Assembly: GCA_963805255.1 (NCBI GenBank)
Contig: CAWDTK010000013.1
Span: forward strand, 62,001-126,000
Origin: Bog-532 sp963805255
GTDB taxonomy: Bacteria; Actinomycetota; Actinomycetes; Streptosporangiales; Streptosporangiaceae
Length of the DNA: 64,000 nt
Direction of reading: 5' to 3'
This document shows, piece after piece, positions 42,143-51,813 of the stretch. The notes beneath the pieces are model-generated. The model was not told the origin of the DNA and ran no database searches. It saw only the letters and a program-made list of their open reading frames with translations. The position numbers and the translations under genes are program-made. How positions within the stretch are numbered: the first letter of the stretch is position 1; every line of letters begins with the position of its first letter.

Positions 42143-42446
42143 GGTGGAGCATCTGAGCCGCGCCGACCGGGCGGCGCGAGGCAAGGACGCCAGGACGGCG
42201 GCCCCATTGGAGTCCCACGCGGAATTCGCCCCCGGCAGGTCGCGGGATCCGGTCGGGCTGCTGCTGGGGCAGGCAGAATCGCGGGTGCCGGAGCTGATGC
42301 CGATCCGGCACGGGCGGATGCTGGTGTCGCCGTTCACGTTCTACCGGGGAGCGGCGCTGCCGATGGCGGCGGATCTGGCCACAACCCCTGCGCCGCACGG
42401 CACCTCGCCCCAGGCCACCCGGTCAGCCCGACGGCAGCGAGCTTGA
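42143..42446 (+). pseudogene. DUF2252 family protein, N-terminal relic
   Basis: The frame reads VEHLSRADRAARGKDARTAA, then PLESHAEFAPGRSRDPVGLL and RHGRMLVSPFTFYRGAALPM, the well-conserved N-terminus of DUF2252 (kinase-like fold, over 400 residues). After ADLATTP it loses similarity and collides with the 3' end of the glutamate dehydrogenase gene. Only about 90 residues remain, so it is a deletion relic at the island boundary. Confidence 0.78.
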
Positions 42447-45400
42447 CGCCACCAGGGCCCGGACGGCGCGCAGCGCGACCGACAGGGTGGTGAACGTAAA
42501 GCGCTCGCTCTCCCAGATCTCCCCCAGGGTCCGGGTGGCCCGCCCGACGGCCGCCGCGTTCCGCTCGGTCCAGGTCGCCAGGCGCGCCTCGGGCGTGCCC
42601 GGCCCGCTGACGCACAGCACATCGCGGGTGAGCGCGGCGTGCGCGGCGTACAGATCGTCGCGGAGCGCCGCCCGGGCCATGCTGCTCCACCGGTCGTCGC
42701 GGGGCAGCGCCGTGATCCGGTCGCGCAGCCGGGTGATCTGCAGCCGGTCGGCGAGATCGAAGTGGACCTCTGCGGTCTCCTCGACCCCGCGGGAGGTGGC
42801 CGCGGCGTTTTCCACGATGTCCAAGGCCGAATACGACGGCACCATGCCGGCCACCGTCTCGGCCAGCTCGGCGGGCACGTCGCGCACCATGAACGCGTCC
42901 CGGCGCTCCTCGAAGGTCTCCGCTTCCCGGCCGACGAGCAGCTTCGGCAGGCCCGAGCGCACGGCGAGGACCCCGCTGCCGAGGTAGTCCACGCAGCCGG
43001 TGATGTCGACCGGCGGCCGCCGGTTGTACAGCAGCCACCGGCAGGCCCGCTCGACCAGCTTGCGCCCTTCCAGCAGCAAGCCGATCTGGGTGCCGATATC
43101 CACGGTGCCGTCCAGCGCGGTGACCTGCCGCCAGAAGTCACGCATGGCGAAGACCTCGCGCGCCACCAGCCACGCCGGGGTGATGTCCGGCACCGACGCG
43201 CCGGTCTCCTCGTTCAGCCGGAACGCGAACGTGATCCCGGACGTGTCCACCATCTCGTTGACGACCGAGGTGGTGATGATCTCGTGCCGCAGCGGATGGG
43301 ACTGCATCCGGCCGGCCTGGCTCGCGCGCAGCGGTGCGGGGAAGTAGCCGGTCAGCTCGCGGCGCAGGTACGGGTCGTCGGCCAGGCCGGAAGCGAGAAC
43401 CTCCTCCCCTGCCGCGATCTTCGTGTGCGCGAGCAGCAGGGCCAGCTCCGGGTTGGTCAGGCCCTTGCCGGCCGACCGGCGCTCGGCGATCTCCTTCTCC
43501 CCCGGCACGGCGTCCTGACCGCGGCGCAGCCGTTTGTCCCGCTCCAGCATGCGCAGGTACCGCACGTGCACGTGCAGCATCTGCGGGGCCTGGGAGCGCG
43601 AGGTGGCCAGCGCCATGTTCTGGTGGTAGTTGTGCTGGAGTACCAGCGCGGCGACCTCGTCGGTCATCCCCTGGAGAAGCCGGTTGCGCGCGTCGTGCGG
43701 GATTTCCCCGTCCCGGACGGCCCGGTCCAGCAGGATCTTGATGTTGACCTCATGGTCTGAGGTGTCCACGCCGGCCGAATTGTCGATGAAGTCGGTGTCC
43801 ACCAGCCCGCCGCCCAGCGCGAACTCGATCCGGGCGGCCTGGGTGAGGCCAAGGTTGCCGCCCTCGGCCACCACCTGGGCCCGGAGCTGCGACGCGTTGA
43901 CGCGTACCGCCTCGTTGGACCGGTCGCCGCAGGCGTTCTGCGGCTCGCTGCTGGCCTTGACGTAGGTGCCGATCCCGCCGTTCCAGAGCAGGTCGACGGG
44001 TGCGGTCAGGATCCGCGAGATCAGCTCGTCCGGCGACAGGGCCAGCACGGTGTCATCGACGCCGAGCGCCGCCCGGGCCTGCGGCGACAGCGGCACGGAC
44101 TTCGCGCTGCGCGGCCAGACGCCGCCCCCGGCCGAGATCAGCGACGGGTCGTAATCGGCCCAGGACGAGCGGGGGAGCGCGAACAGCCGCTGCCGTTCGG
44201 CGAAGCTGGCGGCGGGGCCGGGATCGGGGTCGAGGAAGACGTGCCGGTGGTCGAACGCCGCCACCAGCTTGATCATGGCCGACAGCAGCATCCCGTTGCC
44301 GAACACGTCGCCGGACATGTCGCCGACGCCAGCCACGGTGAACTCATCGGTGGCTGGGTTCATGCCGAGCGTGGCGAAATGGTTCTTCACCGACTCCCAC
44401 GCACCGCGCGCGGTGATGCCCATCTTCTTGTGGTCATAACCCTCCGAGCCCCCGGAGGCGAAGGCGTCACCGAGCCAGAACCCGTAGCTGGCGGCGATCC
44501 TGTTGGCCACGTCGGAGAAGGTCGCGGTCCCCTTGTCCGCCGCGACGACCAGGTACTGGTCATCGCCGTCGTGCCGGACCACGTTGAGCGGCGGGCAGAC
44601 CCGCTCACCGTCCACGTTGTCGGTCACGTCGAGCATGGCGCTGATGAACATCTTGTAGCAGGCGAGCACCTCCGCCTGGTAGGCCTCACGGTCGGCGGGA
44701 TCGGGCAGTTGCTTGCACACAAAGCCGCCCTTGGCCCCGGACGGGACGATGACCGCGTTCTTCACCTCCTGGGCCTTCACCAGCCCGAGCACCTCGGTGC
44801 GGAAGTCCTCCAGCCGGTCTGACCAGCGCAGCCCGCCGCGGGCGACCCGGCCGAACCGCAGGTGCACCGCCTCCAGCCGGGGCGAGTACACGAAGATCTC
44901 GAACTTGGGCCGCGGCGCCGGCAGGGTGGCCACCCGGCCCGGGTCGAGCTTGATCACCAGGTAGGGGCCGGCCGCGCGGTAGTAGTTCGTCCGCAGGGTG
45001 GCGCGGATCAGCGCGAGGTAGGACTGGAGGATCCGGTCGTGGTCCAGGCTGACCACGTCATCCAGCTCACCGCGGATCTCCTCCACGATCGCCTCGCTGC
45101 GCTCGGCCTCCCCGCGCTGCCGGGCCGGGTCGAACCGCGAGGCGAACAGGCGGGCCAGCAGCCGGGTCACCGTGATGTTCGAGCGCAGCACCCGCTGGAT
45201 GTAGCCCTGGCTGAACCGGTTCCCGGCCTGGCGCAGGTACCGCGCGTACGCACGGAGCACCACGATCTCGCGCCAGGTCAGCCCCGCGTCAAGGACCAGC
45301 GCGTTGAAGCCGTCATCCTCGATCTGGTTCCGCCACAGCGCGCACAGCGCCTGCTCGAAATGCTCCCTCCCGCCTTCGCCGCGGGGACGCCGTTTCCAGG

Positions 45401-47345
45401 CCTGCGTCTCGGCGCGCAGCCCGAAGTCATAGATCCAGAACGGATCCGTGCCGTTCACGGCCCCGAATTCGTAGGGATGCTCGTCGACCACCTCGAGGCC
45501 CATGTGCTGAAGCTGAGGCAGTACGCCGGACAGGATGACGGGCGACCCCGACCGGTACACGCGCAGCCGCCACTGACCGCCGCTGGGACGGTCGTCGTCG
45601 CGCAACTGGACCGCGAAGGAGTCACCGGATTCGCGCAGCCGCAGGATGCTGCTAAGGTCGCCGACGGCGTTGGCCGGGGTCACGTCGGTCTTGTAGGTCT
45701 CCGGGATGGCGGCGGTGAACCGGTCCAGGACCAGCCGGGCCCGCCGCTGGCCCAGCGTGCGCAGCGCCTCCTCTTCGAGGTCCTCGTCCCAGGTGCGGAC
45801 CGCCGCTGCGATCCGCCGCTCCAGCGCCGCGGCGTCGACATCGGGCAGCGGCCGCCCACGCTGGCCGCGCACGACGACGTGCAGCCGGGCCAGCGCCGAC
45901 TCCCCGACCATCGCGCTGTAGTCGACCGAGACGCCGTCCAGCGCCGTGCGCAGGATCTCCTGGACCTGCAGCCGGACCGGGGTCGTGTACCGGTCCCGCG
46001 GCAGGTACACCAGGCACGACATGTAACGCCCGTAGGCGTCCCGGCGCAGGAACAGCCGGGTCTGCTTGCGCTCGCGCAGGCGGAGCACGGCCGTGGCGAT
46101 CTCGGTCAGCTGGCCGGTGGAGATCTGGAAAAGCTCCTCGCGCGGATAGTTCTCCAGGATCTCGATGAGGTCGTTGCCGTCGTGGCTGTCGGGGGTGACC
46201 CCGTCGGCGGACAGGACGTCGGCGAGCTTGCGGCGCAGCAAGGGGATGCGGGCGATGCTCTCGGTGTAGGCGGAATGGGTGTACAGGCCGAGGAACCGCC
46301 ACTCCCCGATCACCCGGCCGTCCCCGCCGAGCTTCTTGACCGACACGTAGCCGAGGTACTTGTTCCGGTAGACGGTGGACCGTGAATTGCCCTGGGCCAG
46401 CACCAGCCGGTGCGGCTCGCGCGCCTTGGCCCTGATGTCGGCGGGCAGCGCCGCGAACGACTCGGAGCCCTCGCGGTCGTGGCGCAGGAAGCCGAGCCCG
46501 GTCCCGGGCACGGCCCGCAGCGCCTCGCCGTCGTCACCCGGCACAAGGTCGTACTCCCGGTGGCCGAGGAAGATGAAATGCCCGTCGGCAAGCCAGCTCA
46601 GCAGCTCGCCAGCCTCCTGATCGCGGCCGTTCAGCGACTGCGGCCCGGTCCGCCCCGGCAGCGGCGCGCCCGTTTCGTCCCCGGCCACGCTGACGGCCAG
46701 CGAAGCGGCGGCCGCAACCATCTTGGGCTGGTCCTCGACCGTGACCCGGACGTCATCGAGGACCCGCCGCAGCCCGGCCTCCAGGCCGGACCGGGAAACG
46801 CGGTCACCCGGCCCGGCGATCTCGACGTGGATCCAGGATTCGGTGATCTCACCGGGAGCCGCCTGGGCGCCGTCCACGCTGCCCGACACACCGTGCAGCA
46901 CACCGGTGACGTCCCGGCGCACGGCGAGCCGGGGGTGCAGGATCAGGTTGATGTCGGCCCGATGCCGGTTCAGCTCCATCGTCACCGAATCGACCAGGAA
47001 CGGCATGTCGTCGGTGACGATGTTGACGACGATCCGGACCGGGCCAAAGGCCCTGATGGCGGCGGGCGCGCCTGTCTCACTGGTCCCGGCGGCCGCATCC
47101 ACGACGCGGACCAGCGCCCGGCCCTGCGGGCGTTCCGCCGCGAGGGCCGCGTGCTGGGACGCGACCGCGGCCATCCGCTCCGCACCGAATGCGGCGAGGT
47201 CCTCGGCGGCGACGTGGCGGTAGTAGGAGCGCAGATAGCCGGTCAGGTCACCGACCGTCGCCCCGGCTCCTCCGGGGGCTGCTGCCATGGACCGTGCCGC
47301 CTGATTTAGCACCGCGTCTTGTGACTCGTCCGCATTGTCCGGCAT
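42423..47345 (-). CDS. gdhB: NAD-specific glutamate dehydrogenase, 180-kDa class
   Basis: The 1640-residue protein is the large NAD-GDH of actinobacteria and proteobacteria: long N-terminal ACT/regulatory region, catalytic core and a C-terminal helical domain. In the core, VIVPSGAKGGFVCKQLP contains the catalytic Lys region, RGGLRWSDRLEDFRTEVLGL precedes it, and the Rossmann part includes GVGDMSGDVFGNGMLLS. It oxidises glutamate to 2-oxoglutarate and ammonium, normally in amino acid catabolism. P5C dehydrogenase, encoded 4.5 kb upstream on the same strand, would feed it glutamate from proline. The start at 47345 is an ATG. Confidence 0.95.
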   Translation of the reverse strand: MPDNADESQDAVLNQAARSMAAAPGGAGATVGDLTGYLRSYYRHVAAEDLAAFGAERMAAVASQHAALAAERPQGRALVRVVDAAAGTSETGAPAAIRAFGPVRIVVNIVTDDMPFLVDSVTMELNRHRADINLILHPRLAVRRDVTGVLHGVSGSVDGAQAAPGEITESWIHVEIAGPGDRVSRSGLEAGLRRVLDDVRVTVEDQPKMVAAAASLAVSVAGDETGAPLPGRTGPQSLNGRDQEAGELLSWLADGHFIFLGHREYDLVPGDDGEALRAVPGTGLGFLRHDREGSESFAALPADIRAKAREPHRLVLAQGNSRSTVYRNKYLGYVSVKKLGGDGRVIGEWRFLGLYTHSAYTESIARIPLLRRKLADVLSADGVTPDSHDGNDLIEILENYPREELFQISTGQLTEIATAVLRLRERKQTRLFLRRDAYGRYMSCLVYLPRDRYTTPVRLQVQEILRTALDGVSVDYSAMVGESALARLHVVVRGQRGRPLPDVDAAALERRIAAAVRTWDEDLEEEALRTLGQRRARLVLDRFTAAIPETYKTDVTPANAVGDLSSILRLRESGDSFAVQLRDDDRPSGGQWRLRVYRSGSPVILSGVLPQLQHMGLEVVDEHPYEFGAVNGTDPFWIYDFGLRAETQAWKRRPRGEGGREHFEQALCALWRNQIEDDGFNALVLDAGLTWREIVVLRAYARYLRQAGNRFSQGYIQRVLRSNITVTRLLARLFASRFDPARQRGEAERSEAIVEEIRGELDDVVSLDHDRILQSYLALIRATLRTNYYRAAGPYLVIKLDPGRVATLPAPRPKFEIFVYSPRLEAVHLRFGRVARGGLRWSDRLEDFRTEVLGLVKAQEVKNAVIVPSGAKGGFVCKQLPDPADREAYQAEVLACYKMFISAMLDVTDNVDGERVCPPLNVVRHDGDDQYLVVAADKGTATFSDVANRIAASYGFWLGDAFASGGSEGYDHKKMGITARGAWESVKNHFATLGMNPATDEFTVAGVGDMSGDVFGNGMLLSAMIKLVAAFDHRHVFLDPDPGPAASFAERQRLFALPRSSWADYDPSLISAGGGVWPRSAKSVPLSPQARAALGVDDTVLALSPDELISRILTAPVDLLWNGGIGTYVKASSEPQNACGDRSNEAVRVNASQLRAQVVAEGGNLGLTQAARIEFALGGGLVDTDFIDNSAGVDTSDHEVNIKILLDRAVRDGEIPHDARNRLLQGMTDEVAALVLQHNYHQNMALATSRSQAPQMLHVHVRYLRMLERDKRLRRGQDAVPGEKEIAERRSAGKGLTNPELALLLAHTKIAAGEEVLASGLADDPYLRRELTGYFPAPLRASQAGRMQSHPLRHEIITTSVVNEMVDTSGITFAFRLNEETGASVPDITPAWLVAREVFAMRDFWRQVTALDGTVDIGTQIGLLLEGRKLVERACRWLLYNRRPPVDITGCVDYLGSGVLAVRSGLPKLLVGREAETFEERRDAFMVRDVPAELAETVAGMVPSYSALDIVENAAATSRGVEETAEVHFDLADRLQITRLRDRITALPRDDRWSSMARAALRDDLYAAHAALTRDVLCVSGPGTPEARLATWTERNAAAVGRATRTLGEIWESERFTFTTLSVALRAVRALVASSSLPSG

Positions 47346-47621
47346 CGCTGTCTGTCCCTACGTGTTCACGCGCCGCGGCTCTCACTGGGCCGCATATGTA
47401 ACTTTCGTACCTCGCGCCGAGCCGGGCGCCAAGCACTGGTCCCGGGCGGGGCCGCGTTCCGGTCACCCGGCGAGCACCGTAGCGTCATCAAGTTACGGTC
47501 TGGTTTCCCTATGTAACCGGTTCTGGTCCGGCGTGCGGGCGGTGGGCAGCGGGCCCTTCCGCTGCTGCCAGCCACCCAGGCTATCCGGCCCGCTGGGCTG
47601 CCGTGGCCGCCCGCGGGAAGC

Positions 47622-49721
47622 TCACCGTGCGCTGTCGTGGGCGCTCTGGGGGTCGCCCGCGGGCGCGAAGTGCGCCAGCACATCCGGGTTGGCCAGCGCG
47701 TCGGGATCAGCGGCCTCGGCCACCGGGGTGCCCTGGAGGATCTTCCGCACCGGCACCTCCAGCTTCTTACCGGAAAGCGTGCGCGGTATGCCGGGGACCT
47801 CGTGAATAGCGTCCGGGACGTGCCGCGGTGACAGCTTGGCGCGCAGCGCCCGGCGCAGCCGGCCGGTGAGGTCGTCGTCGAGTTCCTGCCCCGGCGCGAG
47901 CGTGACGTACAGCACCAGCCGCCCCTCGCGGCCGAGCTGACCGGTGTCGACCACCAGGCTGTCCGCCACTTCGGGGAACGCCTCGACGACGCGGTAGAAC
48001 TCGCTCGTGCCCATCCGCACGCCGCCGCGGTTCAGCGTCGCGTCCGAACGGCCGTAGATGACACACCCGCCGTCGGGCAGGATCTTGATCCAGTCCCCGT
48101 GCCGCCACACGCCCGGGAAGCCGGCGTAGTAGCTGTCCCGGTAGCGCGCGCGGCCCGGGTCGTTCCAGAAGCCGACCGGCATCGAGGGCATGGGCTCGGT
48201 GATGACCAGTTCGCCCACCGCACCCACGACGGAATGGCCGGCCGGGTCGAACGCCTCCACCTTCGCCCCCAGGCAGCGGCCCGCGATGACGCCGGAACGG
48301 ACCGGCAGCAGTGGGCACGGCCCGACGAAACCGGTGCACAGGTCGGTGCCGCCGGAGAAGGAGCCGAGAATCAGATCAGTCTTGACCTGGTCGTAGACCC
48401 ACTCATATCCCTCGGGCGGCAACGGCGACCCGGTCGAGCCGAGTCCACGCAGCGCGGACAGGTCCAGGTCGCGGCCTGGTGCCAGCCCGGCCTTGGCGCA
48501 CGCCAGCAGGTACGGCGCGCCCACCCCGAAGTAGGTGACGCCCTCCTGCTCGGTGATCCGCCACAGGGCGTCGGTGCCGGGAAAGGTGGCGCTGCCGTCG
48601 TAGGCCACCACCGTCGCCCCGGCCAGCAGGCCGCCAGCCAGGAAGTTCCACATCATCCAGCCGGTCGTGGTGTACCAGAAGAACACGTCTCCGGGCCCCA
48701 GGTCCTGGTGGAAGGAAAGCGTCTTGAGATGTTCCAGGACGACGCCGCCGTGACCGTGCACGATCGGCTTGGGCAGGCCGGTGGTGCCCGAGGAGTAGAG
48801 CACCCACAGCGGATGATCGAACGGCAGGTCCTCGTAATCCGGTTCGGCGCGGCCCGCCGCCCCCAGGCCGTCCCAGTCCAGCATCTGGGGGCCATCGTCG
48901 CCGCTCCGGCCGGGGACGTCCGCCCGGCTGCTGCGGCCGGCCCCGCCGCCGGCCATCACCACCGCGGCCAGGCCCGGCAGTTCGGCCGCGATCTGGCGGA
49001 CCAGGTCGTCGCGCCGGTACTCCTTGCCGCCGTAGGCGTAGCCGTCCACCGCGATGAGCACGGTGGGCTCGATCTGAGCGAACCGGTCGATCACGCTGGC
49101 AGCGCCGAAGTCCGGCGAGCACGAGGACCAGACGGCGCCGATGCTGGCCGCGGCCAGCAGCGCGATGATCGCGTGCGGGCCGTTGGGCAGCAGTCCCGCC
49201 ACCCGGTCCCCGGTGGCCACGCCGAGGTCGCGCAGACCCCCGGCCACGCGGGCCACCTCGGCCGCGAGCTCGCCATAGGTGAGGACACCGCGGCCGGCCC
49301 GTTCGGACCGGTAAATCAGCGCGACGCGGCCGGGATCGGTCCGTGCGGCCCGCAGCGCGTTACGCGCGTAGTTAACGCATCCGCCGCCGAACCACCGCAC
49401 GTCGGGCATGGGGCCGCCGTCCAGCACCGGCCCGGGCCCGCGCTCGCCGAGCACGCCGAAGTAGTCCCAGACGGTCGCCCAGAACTCGGCCGGATGGCTG
49501 GTCGACCAGCGCCACAGCGCGTCGTAACCGGCAAAGCCGAGGCCCCGTTCGGTGGCCAGCCAGCGCAGGTACGCGGTGACGCGCGCCCGCTCGGTGACCG
49601 CCGCGGTTGGCGTCCACAGAACCTCGCCGTAACCCGGCTCGGCCGTGCTGTCGGTCGTGCCGCCGGTTTGGCCGCCTGCGGTTGCGCCTCCGGTTGAGCT
49701 GCCCTCGTCATCGATTGGCAT
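47622..49721 (-). CDS. Acetoacetyl-CoA synthetase
   Basis: This 699-residue acyl-CoA synthetase (ANL superfamily) has the AMP-binding motif LYSSGTTGLPKPIVHGHGG, an N-terminal ACS extension (FWATVWDYFGVLGERG), SGGTDLCTGFVG and the C-terminal catalytic Lys in TLSGKKLEVPVRKIL. The combination is that of acetoacetate-CoA ligase, which activates acetoacetate for PHB or ketone-body use. The start at 49721 (MPIDDEGSS) was preferred over an upstream ATG because family members begin about there. It lies alone, 276 bases upstream of gdhB. Confidence 0.9.
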   Translation of the reverse strand: MPIDDEGSSTGGATAGGQTGGTTDSTAEPGYGEVLWTPTAAVTERARVTAYLRWLATERGLGFAGYDALWRWSTSHPAEFWATVWDYFGVLGERGPGPVLDGGPMPDVRWFGGGCVNYARNALRAARTDPGRVALIYRSERAGRGVLTYGELAAEVARVAGGLRDLGVATGDRVAGLLPNGPHAIIALLAAASIGAVWSSCSPDFGAASVIDRFAQIEPTVLIAVDGYAYGGKEYRRDDLVRQIAAELPGLAAVVMAGGGAGRSSRADVPGRSGDDGPQMLDWDGLGAAGRAEPDYEDLPFDHPLWVLYSSGTTGLPKPIVHGHGGVVLEHLKTLSFHQDLGPGDVFFWYTTTGWMMWNFLAGGLLAGATVVAYDGSATFPGTDALWRITEQEGVTYFGVGAPYLLACAKAGLAPGRDLDLSALRGLGSTGSPLPPEGYEWVYDQVKTDLILGSFSGGTDLCTGFVGPCPLLPVRSGVIAGRCLGAKVEAFDPAGHSVVGAVGELVITEPMPSMPVGFWNDPGRARYRDSYYAGFPGVWRHGDWIKILPDGGCVIYGRSDATLNRGGVRMGTSEFYRVVEAFPEVADSLVVDTGQLGREGRLVLYVTLAPGQELDDDLTGRLRRALRAKLSPRHVPDAIHEVPGIPRTLSGKKLEVPVRKILQGTPVAEAADPDALANPDVLAHFAPAGDPQSAHDSAR

Positions 49722-49776
49722 AACCCCAGCATTAGGCCTGCGCGTGACGCTGGCAACGCCCCACGCGCCACACCGT

Positions 49777-50058
49777 TCAGGCCTCGGCCGTCTCGTCTTT
49801 GCCCGGCCAGACGCCGATGAGCTTACGGGTCGCGGTCGCGGCGCCACGGTCGGTCGCCGCCTTGACCAGGGCGAAGATCGCGCCATGCAGGGTGGCGGCG
49901 ATCAGCACCTCGGCCCAGCCACGCTGCGCGTCGGTGGAATCCGGCGCCTCGTCCTCGTGCGCCACGAGCTTCCAGATCCTCTTGAAGATGGCGCCGGCCA
50001 TCAACCCGCCCAGCACGCTCACGATCATGCCGAACGGCTTGTACAAGATCTTGATCAT
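49777..50058 (-). CDS. DUF4235 membrane protein
   Basis: This 93-residue protein starts MIKILYKPFGMIVSVLGGLM with one or two helices, AGAIFKRIWKLV, then a helix near AALHGAIF-like ATLHGAIFALVKAATDRG. It matches DUF4235. It overlaps the DUF3618 gene by four bases and forms the last gene of a three-gene envelope operon. Function unknown. Confidence 0.88.
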   Translation of the reverse strand: MIKILYKPFGMIVSVLGGLMAGAIFKRIWKLVAHEDEAPDSTDAQRGWAEVLIAATLHGAIFALVKAATDRGAATATRKLIGVWPGKDETAEA

Positions 50059-50504
50059 CGCCGTCTCCTCCGCCTGACCAGGATGAAGCCCGCCACGGCG
50101 ACCCCGGTGACGGCCGCGGCGACCAGCCCCCGGCGCGGGGTGACCGCGGCGGATGCACGCTGCGTCACCTGCTGGGCCGCCCGCTGCACCGGCTGGGCCG
50201 CACTCTTTGCGTCGGCAGTCTTGCCGGCCAGCTGGCCACGCGCCTGCCCGGCACGCGCGGTTGCCTGTTCTTTCGCCTGGGCGGTCCTGTCCTTCAGCCC
50301 CTGCGACAGCTGGCCGGCCCGCTCCTTGGCCCGCGCCTTGACGTCGGTCTTGGCCACGAGCGCCTCGAGGGTCTCACCGAGCTGCTCGCGGATGCGCTCG
50401 ATTTCCAGCCGGAGCTGCTCGGGATCGTCGGGTACGGCGGAGCTCGCGCCCGTCCCCGCGGGCTCTACGGGCCCTGCGGGCCCTGCGTTTCTGTCCGTGG
50501 TCAT
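50055..50504 (-). CDS. DUF3618 family membrane-anchored protein
   Basis: This 149-residue protein has the DUF3618 signature at its N-terminus (PEQLRLEIERIREQLGETLE), a long Ala/Gln/Lys-rich helix likely to form a coiled coil (about 60-125) and a C-terminal helix (GLVAAAVTGVAVAGFILVRR) followed by an Arg cluster. It overlaps neighbours on both sides by ATGA junctions, so the three genes are translationally coupled. Function unknown, probably envelope stress. Confidence 0.88.
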   Translation of the reverse strand: MTTDRNAGPAGPVEPAGTGASSAVPDDPEQLRLEIERIREQLGETLEALVAKTDVKARAKERAGQLSQGLKDRTAQAKEQATARAGQARGQLAGKTADAKSAAQPVQRAAQQVTQRASAAVTPRRGLVAAAVTGVAVAGFILVRRRRRR

Positions 50505-50923
50505 CGGTGTGCCTTCTCCTTCACCTCTTGCACATCGGCCTGCACACTGCCGATGGCCTCGCTGGGAACCGGCGGTATGCCCTTGCTCAGCTTGCTCTTG
50601 GCGACCAGGGCGGCGATGCCGGAGATGGCGGCCAGCGCCACACCCACGATCAGCGCCGCAAGCCAGGCCGCGACCGCCCCGCTGATCGCGATGATCGCGC
50701 ACGCTAGCAGACAGCCGGCGGCATACAGCGCAATGACCCCGCTGCCGGCGAACGCACCGGCCCCGATTCCCAGCTGCTTGCCCTTGTGGGTCATTTCCAC
50801 CTGGGCGAGTTTGAGCTCATCGCGGACGAGCCGGGGCACCAGCTCGGAAACCTCCTTGACCAGTTCGCCGGCGGAACGCTCCTGAGCACTGGCCGGCCTT
50901 GTGATGCCTGCGGTCTGTTCCAT
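50501..50923 (-). CDS. Actinobacterial holin-X/phage-holin-family (DUF1469) membrane protein
   Basis: This 140-residue protein has an amphipathic N-terminus (SAGELVKEVSELVPRLVRDE) and two helices (AGAFAGSGVIALYAAGCLLA and AAWLAALIVGVALAAISGIA). The family name derives from phage holins, but chromosomal copies in this operon context act as envelope proteins, not lysis factors. The ATG at 50923 has GAAGGG eight bases upstream and is preferred over the GTG at 50932. It leads the holin-X-DUF3618-DUF4235 operon. Confidence 0.87.
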   Translation of the reverse strand: MEQTAGITRPASAQERSAGELVKEVSELVPRLVRDELKLAQVEMTHKGKQLGIGAGAFAGSGVIALYAAGCLLACAIIAISGAVAAWLAALIVGVALAAISGIAALVAKSKLSKGIPPVPSEAIGSVQADVQEVKEKAHR

Positions 50924-50955
50924 GAATTCCACCCTTCGCTGACGCCTGGGTGGCT

Positions 50956-51705
50956 CTACCCCCCGATTATCGGCCGTAACACGCCGCGGCCACCAGCGAT
51001 AACGGGCGGGGTCAGGCGGTCGACTTCGGCCGCCACCCCGGCGGCGTCGGTCAGGTCGGCGAGCACCGTGTCGGCTCCGGCCGCGCGCAGCTCCGCCGCG
51101 GTCGAGCGCCCGCTGGCGACGGCCGCCGAGGCGGCGCCGCCCATCCGGGCCGCTGCCACGTCACGGACCGAGTTGGCGATGTAGACGCAGGCGTGCTCAC
51201 CCAGGGTGACCTGGTATTTCTCGGCCGCACGGAGCCTGGCCACCCGGACCAGCGCGCCCTTCGGGTAAGGCTCGGAGCCGTAACCGCCGACGGTGAAGTC
51301 GAAGAAGCTCTGCAGCCCGAAGCTGCGCAGCTTGAGCAGGGCATTCGGCTTGCTGGTGCCGGTCAGCACGGTCTGGACGACGCCGTCGAGTTTCCCGACC
51401 TCGGTCAGGGCCTCGCGCGCCCCGGGCATCGCGTGGCCGTTGCTGGTCAGCAGGTCCCGGCGGGACGCGAGCGCGGTGGCCAGTTCGCTGCCGAACGGGG
51501 CTAGCAGCTGCTCGGACGGGCCGACGGCGCTGACGTCCACTCCATTGAGCGCGAGCGCATCGAAGAAGATCTCCGATTCCGAACGGCCCGCCATCTGCGG
51601 CAGCTGGATCAGGGGGCGTCCGGTTACCGTGCGGAAGGCGTCCGCGTAGGCCTCTCGTGTCACGCGTGTCACATCGACCAGCGTCAGGTCAATGTTCCAA
51701 AGCAC
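50956..51705 (-). CDS. HAD-superfamily protein with substituted catalytic residues
   Basis: The protein of about 249 residues has a phosphoglycolate phosphatase-like HAD fold, but motif I reads LWNIDLTLVD, with Asn in place of the nucleophilic first Asp. Motif IV reads YIANSVRDVAAARMGG, where I-G-D is expected. Motif II (VLTGTSKPN) and the Lys in YPKGALVRVA remain. It is probably not a phosphatase. The GTG at 51705 is 15 bases from the GGAGGT box; an ATT codon (51714) six bases from the box would fit relatives better, so a rare ATT or CTG start is possible. Confidence 0.75.
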   Translation of the reverse strand: MLWNIDLTLVDVTRVTREAYADAFRTVTGRPLIQLPQMAGRSESEIFFDALALNGVDVSAVGPSEQLLAPFGSELATALASRRDLLTSNGHAMPGAREALTEVGKLDGVVQTVLTGTSKPNALLKLRSFGLQSFFDFTVGGYGSEPYPKGALVRVARLRAAEKYQVTLGEHACVYIANSVRDVAAARMGGAASAAVASGRSTAAELRAAGADTVLADLTDAAGVAAEVDRLTPPVIAGGRGVLRPIIGG

Positions 51706-51813
51706 CAGACGATGAATGGATACCTCCGCTCCTGCCCGGACTGATCCGGCGTGCCGATTCGGGGTGCTGAGGCCATTCTTTATGAAGACGGCGGCGCCCG
51801 GGAGCCATCCCGG

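Noticed and set aside
50501..50923. Prophage, because of a holin-family protein
   Set aside because: No other phage gene is nearby; the family is chromosomal in actinobacteria and is coupled to DUF3618 and DUF4235.
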